A stretch of 64,000 bases of DNA from Streptomyces sp. NBC_01283 (GCF_041435335.1 NZ_CP108430.1:4309501-4373500), one strand, 5' to 3'. Shown: positions 1 to 9,191, numbered from the stretch's first letter. A program made the numbers and translations. The notes: generated by a model from the letters alone, not told the origin.

Positions 1-1099
1 TGCCGATCAGGCCGTGCCCGCTGCCGTCGGCGCCGCCGTCCTCGTACAGCTCGTGCGGCGCGCCCTTGCCGTCGTCCTCGACGAGGAGCCCCAGGCCGTC
101 GTCGAAGTAGACGAGGCGCACGCTCGCGCCGGTGTTCTCGCCGCCGTGCTTGCGGGTGTTGGTGAGGGCCTCCTGCACGATGCGGTACGCCGTGAGCTCG
201 ACGCCGCTGGGCAGCGGACGCGGCGTTCCCTCGACCTTGAAGTCCACCGGGAGGCCGGCCGTGCGCACCTGCTCGATGAGCTCGTCGAGCTGCTCGACGT
301 CGGGCTGCGGGACGTACTCACCGCTCTCCTCGTGCTCGCCGGTGCGCAGCACGCCGAGCAGCCTGCGCATCTCGGCGAGCGCCTGGCGTCCGGTGCCCGA
401 GATGGTCTCCAGTGCCTGCTTGGCCTGCTCGGGGGCCTGGTCGAGGACGTACGCGGCGCCGTCGGCCTGGACGACCATCACCGAGACGTTGTGCGCGACG
501 ACGTCGTGCAGCTCGCGGGCGATGCGCGCCCGCTCGGCCGCCACCGCGACCTTGGACTGCGCCGCCCGCTCCTTCTCCAGGCGGTCGGCGCGCTCCTCCA
601 GCTGCGCGAAGTAGGCGCGGCGGGTGCGGATGGAGTCGCCGAGCACCCAGGCGAGGGCGAAGGGCACCATCTGGAAGATCGTGAAGAAGATGCTGCCGAA
701 GGTGCTTATGTTCTCCTCGGGCCAGCGCAGCGACGACAGCGGAGCCGCGCACAGACCGCCTATGAGGGCGAACCGCGAGGCCCACTTCGCGCCGTCGGCC
801 GACGCGGTGTAGATGATCACCAGCATCGCGAAGTCGGCCGGCATCGTCTTCACGTCGAAGATCAGCTGGGCCACGCCGAGCACGACGGCGAGGATCAGCA
901 TCTTCTCGACGTGCTTGCGGCGCAGCGCCACCACGACGGACATGCCGAGGACGACGAAGGCGGCCGGCACCGTCGGGTCATGGCCTTCCGCGTCGGCCAT
1001 GGAGACAAGACCGATGCCGGAGACCCCGAGCAGGACGAGGGCCCAGAAGCCATCGACCCCGGTCGGGTGTCTGCGGAGGAAGTCATAGACGCGCTGCAC
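1..1099 (-). CDS. Sensor histidine kinase (HisKA_3 type), 3' end outside the window
   Basis: Membrane sensor kinase of a two-component system; its response regulator is probably just beyond the left edge. I start it at the GTG at 1097-1099. The first ~155 residues are hydrophobic with several membrane segments, followed by a short coiled coil and the dimerisation/phosphoacceptor box ARIARELHDVVAHN with His198. An N-box (VQEALTNTRKH) and the start of the G-box (GSGHGLIG) follow, where the window ends. This is the NarL-partner family, not the HisKA/OmpR type. A TACGCT hexamer 7 bases before the GTG suggests a leaderless transcript. The signal sensed cannot be told. Confidence 0.85.
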   Translation of the reverse strand, partial: MQRVYDFLRRHPTGVDGFWALVLLGVSGIGLVSMADAEGHDPTVPAAFVVLGMSVVVALRRKHVEKMLILAVVLGVAQLIFDVKTMPADFAMLVIIYTASADGAKWASRFALIGGLCAAPLSSLRWPEENISTFGSIFFTIFQMVPFALAWVLGDSIRTRRAYFAQLEERADRLEKERAAQSKVAVAAERARIARELHDVVAHNVSVMVVQADGAAYVLDQAPEQAKQALETISGTGRQALAEMRRLLGVLRTGEHEESGEYVPQPDVEQLDELIEQVRTAGLPVDFKVEGTPRPLPSGVELTAYRIVQEALTNTRKHGGENTGASVRLVYFDDGLGLLVEDDGKGAPHELYEDGGADGSGHGLIG

Positions 1100-1123
1100 G
1101 TAACCCAGCGTAGGCAGCGCGAC

Positions 1124-1149
1124 GGCCCTCCGGGGTCAACCGGAGGGCC
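1124..1149. promoter_or_regulatory. Perfect 9-bp inverted repeat between divergent genes
   Basis: GGCCCTCCG and CGGAGGGCC flank an 8-base loop. The site lies 25 bp upstream of the sensor kinase start and 56 bp upstream of the methyltransferase start. Both genes are read away from it, so it cannot be their terminator. An operator is the simplest reading; its binder is unknown. Confidence 0.45.
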
Positions 1150-1204
1150 GATCCGTACCCCTCGCACGTACTCCCCAAGGTGGAGGCCCGCATAGCCTTC
1201 TCGC

Positions 1205-2263
1205 GTGACGAACGAGGTCCGAGGTGAACGGCGAGACGTGCCGCGTGGCTGGCGGGAGGCCATGGAGGCCGCTCTGTACGGGCCTGACGGCTTCTATCTG
1301 CGCCCCGAGGGGCCCGCGGGACACTTCCGGACGTCGGTGCACGTGTCGCCCCTTTTCGCGGGCGCGGTGGCCCGGCTGCTGTGCCGCGTGGACGAGGCAC
1401 TCGACCACCCGGACGAGTTGGCCTTCGTCGATCTTGGCGCGGGCCGCGGCGAGTTGACCGCGGGTGTGCTCGGCGCGCTGCCCGCCGAGGTGGCCGCACG
1501 CGCGCGTGCCTATGCGGTCGAGCGGGCCGGGCGCCCGGCGGGACTCGACCCGCGCATCGAGTGGCGCGACCTGCCGCCGACCGGTGTCAACGGCCTGCTC
1601 TTCGCCAACGAGTGGCTGGACAACGTCCCCCTGGACGTCGTCGAGGTGGACCCCGAGGGCCTGGTGCGGCACGTGCTCGTGGGCGAGGACGGCACCGAAT
1701 CCCTGGGTGGCCCGGTCGAGGACGCGGACGCCTCCTGGCTCGCCCGCTGGTGGCCGCTCGCCCCCGAGCCCGGCCTGCGCGCGGAGATCGGCCGCCCCAG
1801 GGACGAGGCGTGGGCGAGGGCCGCGGCGACGCTGACGCGCGGTCTCGCGGTCGCGGTGGACTACGCGCACGACCGCGCGGGCCGGCCGCCCTTCGGGACG
1901 CTGACCGGCTTCCGCGCGGGCCGGGAGACGGCGCCCGTGCCGGACGGCACGTGCGACATCACGGCCCATGTGGCACTCGACGCGTGCGCGCCGCCCGGAG
2001 CGTCCCTGCTCACCCAGCGCGCGGCCCTGCGGGCCCTGGGTGTGAGCGGGGGCCGCCCACCGCTGTCCCTGGCCTCCAGCGACCCGGTGGCGTACGTACA
2101 GGCGCTCACGGGCGCGGGAGAGGCCGCCGAGCTGACCGCCGCGGGCGGGCTCGGCGACTTCGCATGGCTGACCCAGCCGGTGGGCATCCCCGACCCGCTG
2201 AAGGAGCTGCGGGAGCCGGGCGGCCCGCTACTTGTCGATGTCGCCGACCACGAAGAACAGTGA
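1205..2263 (+). CDS. MidA/NDUFAF7-family SAM-dependent methyltransferase
   Basis: Class I methyltransferase of the COG1565 family. The SAM-binding motif [11 protein letters not shown] is at residues 74-84, and the family signature [14 protein letters not shown] is near residue 138. At 352 aa it is in the usual range. The GTG at 1205 has no clear ribosome-binding site; a GTG at 1239 is an alternative. Mitochondrial NDUFAF7 dimethylates an arginine of NDUFS2, the NuoD homologue. Here the gene converges on nuoD and overlaps its 3' end by 36 bp, which supports NuoD as the substrate. The family is clear; the substrate is inferred. Confidence 0.8.
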   Translation: MTNEVRGERRDVPRGWREAMEAALYGPDGFYLRPEGPAGHFRTSVHVSPLFAGAVARLLCRVDEALDHPDELAFVDLGAGRGELTAGVLGALPAEVAARARAYAVERAGRPAGLDPRIEWRDLPPTGVNGLLFANEWLDNVPLDVVEVDPEGLVRHVLVGEDGTESLGGPVEDADASWLARWWPLAPEPGLRAEIGRPRDEAWARAAATLTRGLAVAVDYAHDRAGRPPFGTLTGFRAGRETAPVPDGTCDITAHVALDACAPPGASLLTQRAALRALGVSGGRPPLSLASSDPVAYVQALTGAGEAAELTAAGGLGDFAWLTQPVGIPDPLKELREPGGPLLVDVADHEEQ

Positions 2264-3379
2264 CCCCAGGATCGCCACCATGTCGGCGACGAGCTGGCCC
2301 GGCAGCAGTTCCGCGAGCGCCTGGATGTTGTTGTACGACGCCGAGCGGAGCTTCAGGCGGTACGGGGTCTTCTCGCCCTTGGAGACCAGGTAGTAGCCGT
2401 TGATGCCCAGCGGGTTCTCGGTCCACGCGTACGTGTGCCCCTCGGGGGCCTTGAGCACCTTCGGGAGGCGCTGGTTGACCGGCCCCTGCGGCAGCTCGGC
2501 GAGCCGCTCCAGGCAGGCGTCGGCGAGGTCGAGGGCGTTGTGCGTCTGCTCCAGGAGCACCTCGAAGCGGGCCAGGCAGTCGCCTTCCTGCCGCGTGACG
2601 ACCTTCAGGGTTTCCTGGAGCTCCCCGTACGCGAGGTACGGCTCGTCGCGGCGCAGGTCGAAGTCGACTCCGGAGGCGCGGGCGATGGGACCGCTCACTC
2701 CGTAGGAGTGCACCGCCTCCGGGGAGAGCACGCCGACGCCGCGCGTACGGCCGCGGAAGATCTCGTTGCCGAGCACCAGCTTGTCGTAGACGTCCATGCG
2801 GGAGCGGACCGAGGCGACTGCCGCACGCGCGCGCGTGGCCCATCCGGCGGGCAGGTCCTCCTTGAGGCCGCCCACGCGGTTGAACATGTAGTGCATGCGG
2901 CCGCCGGAGATCTCCTCCATCACGTTCTGGAGCTCCTCGCGCTCCCGGAACGCGTGGAACACCGGGGTGATCCCGCCCAGTTCGAGCGGATACGAACCGA
3001 GGAACATCAGGTGGTTGAGGACGCGGTTCAGCTCGGCGAGGAGCGTGCGCATCCAGACGGCGCGCTCGGGCACCTCCATGCCGAGCATCCGCTCCACGGC
3101 AAGGACGACCCCGAGTTCGTTCGAGAACGCGGACAGCCAGTCGTGCCGGTTGGCGAGCACCACGATCTGCCGGTAGTCACGCGCCTCGAAGAGCTTCTCC
3201 GCACCGCGGTGCATATAGCCGATGACCGGTTCCGCGTGCTGGATCCGCTCGCCGTCGAGGACGAGGCGCAGCCGCAGCACGCCGTGCGTGGACGGGTGCT
3301 GGGGGCCGATGTTGAGCACCATGTCGGTGCTCTCCGCGGCGCCGCCGATGCCGAGCGTGGTCTCCGTCGTAGGGCTCAT
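2228..3379 (-). CDS. nuoD: NADH-quinone oxidoreductase subunit D (orphan copy)
   Basis: The 49-kDa-type subunit of respiratory complex I, which helps form the quinone site and the environment of cluster N2 at the membrane's inner face. The 383 aa carry the N-terminal signature [17 protein letters not shown] (residues 23-39), the MHRGAEKL block with Arg58 and the conserved C-terminus ending GDIDK. No other nuo gene is nearby, so this is a stand-alone copy; Streptomyces usually also has a full nuo operon. Its last 36 bp overlap the methyltransferase gene on the other strand. It may serve an alternative complex I or be a spare copy. Confidence 0.93.
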   Translation of the reverse strand: MSPTTETTLGIGGAAESTDMVLNIGPQHPSTHGVLRLRLVLDGERIQHAEPVIGYMHRGAEKLFEARDYRQIVVLANRHDWLSAFSNELGVVLAVERMLGMEVPERAVWMRTLLAELNRVLNHLMFLGSYPLELGGITPVFHAFREREELQNVMEEISGGRMHYMFNRVGGLKEDLPAGWATRARAAVASVRSRMDVYDKLVLGNEIFRGRTRGVGVLSPEAVHSYGVSGPIARASGVDFDLRRDEPYLAYGELQETLKVVTRQEGDCLARFEVLLEQTHNALDLADACLERLAELPQGPVNQRLPKVLKAPEGHTYAWTENPLGINGYYLVSKGEKTPYRLKLRSASYNNIQALAELLPGQLVADMVAILGSLFFVVGDIDK

Positions 3380-3442
3380 GCGCGCATTCTCTCGTACGCG
3401 CGCTCATACGCGACCGTCACCTCGGCTACGTACGCTTGAGGC

Positions 3443-3970
3443 ATGGAAACGTCGACGCCACGACCGGCGGGACCGGCACGGCCGGCGCAGCCGGGAGATT
3501 CAGACGCGGAGCCGGTGTGGACCGGGCTGCCACGGGACCTGCTGCGGATGCGGCGGCTCCTCCTCGTGGTGTGGCTTGTGCCGCTCGCGGTGGCCGTCGG
3601 GGTGCTCCTGTGGATCTTCGCCGGCCCGGTGTGGGCGGCCTTCGCGGCCGTTCCGCTCGCCCTCGTGGTGTGGGGCTGGCCGATGCTGGGGCGCAACTGG
3701 CGCTCGTGGCGGTACGCGGAACGGGCCGACGACCTCCTGATCAGCCGGGGCGTGCTCTGGCGCGAGGAGACCATCGTCCCGTACGGCCGGATGCAGCTCG
3801 TCGAGGTGACATCGGGGCCCGTGGAGCGGCACTTCGGCCTGGCCAGCGTGCAGCTGCACACGGCGGCCGCCGCCACGGACGCGCGGATCCCCGGCCTCAT
3901 CCCCGAGGAGGCCGAGCGGCTGCGCGACCGGCTCACCGAGCTGGGCGAGGCCCGCTCGGCGGGGCTGTGA
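3443..3970 (+). CDS. PH domain-containing membrane protein (YdbS-like)
   Basis: A 175-aa protein of the bacterial PH (bPH_2) family. Residues 1-30 are a soluble Pro-rich lead. Two membrane helices span roughly 38-60 and 62-80. The PH-like domain follows, with the family block DDLLISRGVLWREETIVPYG at about 97-116. Its stop overlaps the start of the next PH protein (GTGA), so the two are translationally coupled, as in the YdbS/YdbT pairs of Firmicutes. The pair's biochemical role is unknown; a membrane-associated assembly is likely. Confidence 0.85.
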   Translation: METSTPRPAGPARPAQPGDSDAEPVWTGLPRDLLRMRRLLLVVWLVPLAVAVGVLLWIFAGPVWAAFAAVPLALVVWGWPMLGRNWRSWRYAERADDLLISRGVLWREETIVPYGRMQLVEVTSGPVERHFGLASVQLHTAAAATDARIPGLIPEEAERLRDRLTELGEARSAGL

Positions 3971-5310
3971 GCGGCGTACAGGAGGTGGCGGGGGAGGAAC
4001 GCGCCCCGGGCACCGAGGACCTGCGGGAGAGGCGCCTGCACCCCGTCACGCCCCTGCGCAGGGCCTGGGCGCCGGTCGCGGTCGTCGTGGGCTTCGCGGT
4101 GCACGACCCGAACGGCACGCAGCAGCGGGTCTCCGAGCTCCCCGTGACCCAACTGCTCGCGGGGATCGCCGTCGTCCTCCTGGGCGGCGCCGTCTACGGC
4201 TTCATGAGCTGGTGGTTCACGCACTTCGCCGTCACCGACACCGAACTGCGCATCCGCACCGGCCTGATCTTCCGGCGCACCGCTCACATCCGGCTGGACC
4301 GGCTCCAGGCCGTGGACGTGACGCAGCCGCTCGCGGCCCGCATCGCGGGCGTCGCCAAGCTCAAGCTGGACGTCGTCGGGACGGAGAAGAAGGACGAACT
4401 GGCCTATCTGGGCGAGGAGGAGGCCTCCGTACTGCGGGCCGAGCTCCTCGCGCGTGCGGCCGGTTTCGCACCCGAGACGGCACGCGAGGTCGGCGAGGCG
4501 CCGGTCAACGGCCTGGTGCACGTCCAGCCGCGGATGCTCGCGATCTCCCTGCTGCTGACCGGCACGACGTGGGGCATGCTCGTCGCCACGCTCATCGTGC
4601 CGCCCCTCCTGTGGTTCGCCACCCACAACCTGTGGACGGTCCTGGCGACCGGACTGCCCATGCTGGGCGGCGCGTTCGCCAGCAGTGTGGGGCGGTTCAT
4701 CGGGGAGTACGACTGGAAGGTGGGCGAGTCCCCCGACGGCCTGCGCATCGACCACGGGCTGCTCGACAAGGCGCACGAGACGGTGCCGCCGGGGCGGGTG
4801 CAGACGGTGCGCGTCGTGGAGCCGTGGCTGTGGCGGCGGCAGGGCTGGGTGCGGGTGGAACTGGACGTGGCGGGCTCGTCGAACGGCGTGCTGCTCCCGG
4901 TCGCGCCGCGCGAGGTCGCGGAGTCCGTGATCGCGCGGATCCTGCCGGGCGTCCGGGTGCCCGCCGCGACCGAGCTGATCCGCCCTCCCGCGCGGGCCGC
5001 GTGGTGCCTTCCGGTGTGGTGGAAGGGGTACGGCCTGACGGTGACGGACACGGTGTTCGCGGCGCGGCACGGTCTTCTGCGCCGCCGCCTGTCCCTGGTG
5101 CCGCACGCGAAGGTGCAGAGCGTGCGGCTCACGCAGGGGCCCTGGGAGCGGTTCAAGGGCGTGGCGGACGTGCACGTCGACACGGGGGCCGACAAGACGG
5201 TGACGGCGCGGCTGCGTCCCGCCGACGAGGCGGTCGCGCTGCTGTCCGCGCAGGCGGAGAGGTCCCGTACGGGGCGCAGGACGGCACGGCCGGACCGCTG
5301 GATGGCGTGA
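3967..5310 (+). CDS. PH domain-containing membrane protein (YdbT-like)
   Basis: A 447-aa partner of the preceding YdbS-like protein, starting at the GTG that overlaps its stop codon. It has repeated bPH_2 domains alternating with hydrophobic segments. The first membrane stretch is near 33-75, then a PH domain (FAVTDTELRIRTGLIFRRTA), a second membrane pair near 180-235, a second PH domain (DGLRIDHGLLDKAHETVPPG) and a third (FAARHGLLRRRLSLVPHAK). The repeat of 'RxGLxxRxxxxxPxxRVQ' in each module shows internal triplication. The function in the envelope is unknown. Confidence 0.85.
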   Translation: MSGVQEVAGEERAPGTEDLRERRLHPVTPLRRAWAPVAVVVGFAVHDPNGTQQRVSELPVTQLLAGIAVVLLGGAVYGFMSWWFTHFAVTDTELRIRTGLIFRRTAHIRLDRLQAVDVTQPLAARIAGVAKLKLDVVGTEKKDELAYLGEEEASVLRAELLARAAGFAPETAREVGEAPVNGLVHVQPRMLAISLLLTGTTWGMLVATLIVPPLLWFATHNLWTVLATGLPMLGGAFASSVGRFIGEYDWKVGESPDGLRIDHGLLDKAHETVPPGRVQTVRVVEPWLWRRQGWVRVELDVAGSSNGVLLPVAPREVAESVIARILPGVRVPAATELIRPPARAAWCLPVWWKGYGLTVTDTVFAARHGLLRRRLSLVPHAKVQSVRLTQGPWERFKGVADVHVDTGADKTVTARLRPADEAVALLSAQAERSRTGRRTARPDRWMA

Positions 5311-5332
5311 CGCGGGCCCCGGGCCTCCGGCG

Positions 5333-5356
5333 CGGGGGCGGGGGCGGGGGCGGGGG
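5333..5356. repeat. CGGGGG hexanucleotide, four tandem copies
   Basis: Four exact head-to-tail CGGGGG units sit between the convergent PH-domain and coiled-coil genes. No stem-loop terminator is apparent. The G-run could fold as a G-quadruplex on the + strand. Confidence 0.6.
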
Positions 5357-5382
5357 TCAGCCAGCCCCTACGGGGAGCGGCA

Positions 5383-6453
5383 CTACGCCCGCAGCGCCGT
5401 CCGCAGCCCGGCGACGTCGATCTGCTCGGTCTCGTCGTGTGCCGTCAGGTCGATGACCTGGCCCACGCCCTCGGCGGCGCCTTCCGGCGCCTTCTTGAAC
5501 TCGGCCTCGGACTCCGCCTTGTGCACGGCGAGTGCCTCCTCGCCCACCACGTCCGCGAGGTCCACGTTCTGTACGGACTCCAGTGCCCCGGCGGTCGCCT
5601 CGCTCTTCGTGCCGAAGAAGTCGAAGCCGCCCTGGGCGGTCCGGCGTCGCCTCTGCGCGGGCGGCGCGACGGCGACCGCGCGCTCATGCCCGCCGTACCC
5701 CTCGGCCGCCCCGGACTTCCCCCGCGCTTCGTCCCCGTCCGTGGCGCCGTCGGAAGGTTCCGGCGTGGCGGAAGACTTCGGCGTGACAGAAGACTTCGGT
5801 GCGGCGGCAGGCTTCCGTACGGCGGAAGGCCTCGGCGCGAGCCGGTCGAGCGCGGCGTTCGCACGGTCGTACAGCGACGGAGGCGTGCTCGCCCCCGGCC
5901 ACACGACGGGAGCCGCGGCCTCGGCCGGAGCCGGCACCGGGGCGGGCGCCGGAGCCGCGGCGGGAACGGGGGCCGGCGGCAGTGCGCGCGCCGGGGTGGA
6001 CGCCTCTATGGCGAGCAGCCGCCGCCCCTCAAGGGCGCTGGCCCGCTCGGTCTCCGCGGTGGCGTACCGCCGCAGCAGGGCCGCGTGCTCGTTCCGCATG
6101 GCGGCGAGCTCGGCCCGCTTGGAACGCAGCTTCGTCTCCAGGCGGCCCCGCAGCTCGCGGGACTCGTCGAGATCGGACTCGCACTCGGCTATGCGTTCCT
6201 CATAGCGCCACTCGTCGCTCTTGCGGGCCCGGCCCAGCTCGGCGACGCGTCTGCCCGCCGCCAGGTCCCAGCGGCGCATGACGACCGAGCCCACGACGGC
6301 GGCAGCGGCCGCGGCGGCGACCAGGCCGCGGAGCACGACGGGTTCCGCGAACAGCCAGGCGCCGCCGGCGCAGACAACGGAGATCCCTGCGACCGTCGAG
6401 GGCGGCAGCAGCCTGTGCAAGGGTGGGGAATGGCGGTGACGTCCACGTGGCAT
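5383..6453 (-). CDS. Hypothetical membrane protein with coiled coil
   Basis: I recognise no characterised family. Starting at the ATG at 6453, the 356 aa open with a short basic tail and two hydrophobic helices (about residues 15-55). A charged coiled coil (about 65-145) comes next, then an Ala/Pro-rich linker with Lys-Pro-Ser repeats and an acidic C-terminal segment beginning GGFDFFGTKSEATAG. The gene stands alone and is convergent with the PH genes. CTGTCA and CATAGT, 18 bp apart just upstream, could be its promoter and favour this start over the GTG at 6555. A scaffold at the membrane is possible but not shown. Confidence 0.7.
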   Translation of the reverse strand: MPRGRHRHSPPLHRLLPPSTVAGISVVCAGGAWLFAEPVVLRGLVAAAAAAAVVGSVVMRRWDLAAGRRVAELGRARKSDEWRYEERIAECESDLDESRELRGRLETKLRSKRAELAAMRNEHAALLRRYATAETERASALEGRRLLAIEASTPARALPPAPVPAAAPAPAPVPAPAEAAAPVVWPGASTPPSLYDRANAALDRLAPRPSAVRKPAAAPKSSVTPKSSATPEPSDGATDGDEARGKSGAAEGYGGHERAVAVAPPAQRRRRTAQGGFDFFGTKSEATAGALESVQNVDLADVVGEEALAVHKAESEAEFKKAPEGAAEGVGQVIDLTAHDETEQIDVAGLRTALRA

Positions 6454-6605
6454 GGCCAGAAACTTACCGCGCGTAGGCGAACTATGGTGCCCCGCCCGCC
6501 AAAATGACAGCGTCACAGCGCTAACTCCCCACCCTTGTCGCTCCTCTTCGGTCACTCAACTCCACTTTCGGCCGAGTCACTTCGAGGATGGCCCCTCCGG
6601 ACGCG

Positions 6606-7580
6606 CTACTTCTTGATCAATCCCTTCGACTCCAGATACTCCCTGGCGACATCGGCTTCCTTCTGCCGCTCCACATCGACCTTCCGGTCGAGTTCCGCGA
6701 GATCTTCCGTCGTCAGGGTCTTGGTCAGCTTCCCGAGCGCGTCGGCTATCTCCTTGTCGCCCGCTTCCTTCGCGTTCACAACCGGAAGGATGTTGTCCGC
6801 GTTCTGCAGCTTCTTGTCGTCCTCAAGGGCCACCAGACCGAAGCTGTCGAGCGTCGCGTCGGTGGTCGTGGTCAGCACCACCTGGTCCGTGCGGTTCTTC
6901 ACGGCCTGCTTGGACTGCGTGGTGCCGACGCCCTTGGGGTCGATTCCCGCGACGTCGATGCCGTACGTCTTCTTCAGTCCCGGGGCGCAGAACGGCCGCG
7001 ACTCGCATTCGTCACTCGCGGCGATCTTGACCTTCTCGCCGGACTTACCGAGATCCGAAAGCGTCTTGAGCTTGTGCTCCTTCGCGTATTCCTTGCTCAC
7101 CGCGAACGCGTTCTGGTCGACGGCCTCGCCGGCGGGAAGCACCTTCAGGCCGCGGGGTCCGGCGAGCTTCTTCAGCTCGGTCACCGTGGCATCCACGTCA
7201 TTCGAGGCGACCGGCTTCGCCTTCGGGCCGTTCTTGCCGAGGTTCAGGAACTCGGCGAGCGTCGCCGCGTATTCGGGGGCGACATCGATCGCGCCCTTCT
7301 TCAGCTCGGGTTCGTAGACCTCGCGGTTCTGGACGGTCTTGACCTCGGCGTCGTATCCGGCGTCCTCAAGCACGCCCACATAGAGCTCGGCGAGCACCTT
7401 CTGCTCGGTGAAACGGGCCGAGCCGACGACTATCTTGCCCTTGTCGCCCGCTTTGTCCGAGCCGCCCTTGCCGTCCTTCTCCAGGCTGTCCCCGCCGCAC
7501 GCGGTGAGCCCCGCGGTCAGCGCCACGACGGCCACGGCCGCCCCTGCCATCCGTCGCGCGCGACGCGTTGTGCTGTTCAT
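6606..7580 (-). CDS. Glycine betaine/osmoprotectant-type ABC substrate-binding lipoprotein
   Basis: The extracellular binding protein of an OpuC/ProX-type importer. At 324 aa it has an N-terminal signal and the lipobox LTAC with the lipid-bearing Cys at about residue 28, followed by a Gly/Lys-rich tether. The mature part begins KIVVGSARFTEQKVLAELYV, the OpuAC-type opening. It is the last gene of a three-gene operon with both permeases. A 73-bp gap with unusual short repeats separates it from the second permease gene, perhaps for differential expression. The ligand may be glycine betaine, choline or a related osmolyte. Confidence 0.88.
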   Translation of the reverse strand: MNSTTRRARRMAGAAVAVVALTAGLTACGGDSLEKDGKGGSDKAGDKGKIVVGSARFTEQKVLAELYVGVLEDAGYDAEVKTVQNREVYEPELKKGAIDVAPEYAATLAEFLNLGKNGPKAKPVASNDVDATVTELKKLAGPRGLKVLPAGEAVDQNAFAVSKEYAKEHKLKTLSDLGKSGEKVKIAASDECESRPFCAPGLKKTYGIDVAGIDPKGVGTTQSKQAVKNRTDQVVLTTTTDATLDSFGLVALEDDKKLQNADNILPVVNAKEAGDKEIADALGKLTKTLTTEDLAELDRKVDVERQKEADVAREYLESKGLIKK

Positions 7581-7605
7581 CGGTGAACCACCATTTCGAA
7601 AGCCC

Positions 7606-7646
7606 TTGGAAACTTGGAAACACTGGAAACTGCCACAGACTGCCAC
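7606..7646. repeat. Short direct repeats between permease and binding-protein genes
   Basis: TTGGAAAC occurs at 7606-7613 and 7614-7621, CTGGAAAC at 7623-7630, then TGCCAC at 7631 and 7641. They fill the intercistronic gap inside the osmoprotectant operon, just upstream of the binding-protein start. A regulator site or an mRNA-level element is possible. Confidence 0.6.
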
Positions 7647-7653
7647 TTGAAGA

Positions 7654-8334
7654 TCACTGCGCGACGCCCGAGCGCCCTCGCATGGGATTGAAGACCTTCC
7701 CCACCACGACGAGCACCACCTCCACGAAGAGCGCGAGCAGCGCCACGAGGAGTGCGCCCGCCACCACCTGGGGCGTGTTCTGCAGGTTGAACCCGGCGGT
7801 GATGATCCGGCCGAGGCCCCCCTCGCCCGCCATCGCGGCCAGCGTCGCCGTGGCGACGACCTGCACGCCGGCGGACCGCACACCGGTCATGACCAGGGGG
7901 TACGCAAGGGGAAGTTCGACCCGGGCGAAGAGCTGGCGGCCGCTCATACCCATCCCCCGGGCGGCCTCCACCACCGCCCGGTCGACCTCGCGCATCCCGA
8001 TGTACGCGTTGGTCAGCAGCGGCGGCACCGCGAAGAGGACGAGCGCGATCAGCGTCGGTATGTCCCCGTGCTCGCCGAGCGGGGTGAGCGTGAGCAGCAC
8101 GAGCACCGCGAGCGTCGGCACCGCGCGGCCGATGTTCGAGATGTTCACCGCGAGGGCGCCGCCCTTGCCGATGTGGCCGAGGTACAGGGCGATCGGCAGC
8201 GCGATCAGGCACGCGACGGCGAGACACACACCGCTGAAGTACAGGTGCTCGGCGAGGCGGTGCCACACCCCCTTCTCGCCCTGCCAGTTGGCACCCGTGG
8301 TCAGCCAGTCGTACGCGCCGGTTATCGCGTTCAT
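7654..8334 (-). CDS. Osmoprotectant ABC transporter permease (second)
   Basis: A 226-aa BPD-type inner-membrane permease with about five to six helices. The EAA loop that contacts the ATPase is EAARGMGMSGRQLFARVELP near residues 122-141. It overlaps the upstream permease gene by 4 bp (ATGA), so the two are coupled and probably form a heterodimeric channel. The late segment TLAAMAGEGGLGRIITAGF is typical of OpuCB/OpuCD proteins. Its ATPase is encoded divergently at 9192. Confidence 0.88.
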   Translation of the reverse strand: MNAITGAYDWLTTGANWQGEKGVWHRLAEHLYFSGVCLAVACLIALPIALYLGHIGKGGALAVNISNIGRAVPTLAVLVLLTLTPLGEHGDIPTLIALVLFAVPPLLTNAYIGMREVDRAVVEAARGMGMSGRQLFARVELPLAYPLVMTGVRSAGVQVVATATLAAMAGEGGLGRIITAGFNLQNTPQVVAGALLVALLALFVEVVLVVVGKVFNPMRGRSGVAQ

Positions 8335-9059
8335 GCAGGTTCAGCCACCTTGGCCGTGCGCTCCGCTCCCGCGGAGCGCTTCGTACGTATGCGACGGACG
8401 CGGGTCCACGGCGTCAGCCATCGCTGGAGGGCGAGGAGGAGCAGGTCGGCGACGACGGCGAGGAGCACGCAGATCGCGGACGCGGTGAGCACCTGGGCCT
8501 TGAAGGTCGTGTCGAGGCCGTCGAGGATCAGGGATCCGAGGCCTCCGTAGTCCACGATCGCCCCGACGGTCGTGAGCGCCACCGTCGAGACCGTGGTGAT
8601 GCGGACACCGGCGAGCAACGCGGGAAGCGCGAGCGGCAGTTCGACCTCCCACAGCAGCCGCACCGGCCCGTACCCCATGCCCCTGGCCGCGTCCCGTGCC
8701 TCCTCCGGCACGGCCTGGAGCCCCGCCAGGATGTTCCGCACGAGGATCGTCAGGGAGTACAGCACGAGGCCCGTGACGACCAGCGAGGCCGAGAGCCCGA
8801 AGAAGGGCAGCAGGAGAGAGAACATCGCGAGCGAGGGCACCGTGTACAGCACGGTCGTCACACCGAGGATCGGGCCCGCGAGGAAGCGCCAGCGCCGCGC
8901 GAGCAGCGCGAGCGGCAGCGAGACGGCGACACCGATGGCGACCGAGGCCGCTGTGATGCCGATGTGCTGCACGGTGGCGTCGATCAGCTCCTGGCTGCGG
9001 GAGCGGACGTACTCCCCGCAGATCCAGTCGTTCGTCACCAGACAGTTCTGATCGCTCAT
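8331..9059 (-). CDS. Osmoprotectant ABC transporter permease (first)
   Basis: A 242-aa BPD-type permease and the first gene of the operon. It has a ~30-residue hydrophilic N-terminus, then about six membrane helices. Its EAA loop, EARDAARGMGYGPVRLLWEV, is near residue 140, and GAIVDYGGLGSLILDGLD is the family's late signature. The cytoplasmic tail is basic. It pairs with the next gene's permease, reads divergently from the ATPase gene and shares a 132-bp promoter region with it. Confidence 0.88.
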   Translation of the reverse strand: MSDQNCLVTNDWICGEYVRSRSQELIDATVQHIGITAASVAIGVAVSLPLALLARRWRFLAGPILGVTTVLYTVPSLAMFSLLLPFFGLSASLVVTGLVLYSLTILVRNILAGLQAVPEEARDAARGMGYGPVRLLWEVELPLALPALLAGVRITTVSTVALTTVGAIVDYGGLGSLILDGLDTTFKAQVLTASAICVLLAVVADLLLLALQRWLTPWTRVRRIRTKRSAGAERTAKVAEPA

Positions 9060-9191
9060 CCCGCCCCACTCCCCCCGAGTCCCGTTTCCTGAGGCCGTCT
9101 GGCGACCCTAACGCGGAGCACCGACAATCGCCGAGACTCGTCGTACTGGCGCAACATGGGCTTTACACAACGCCCGCAACAATGGGGAATC

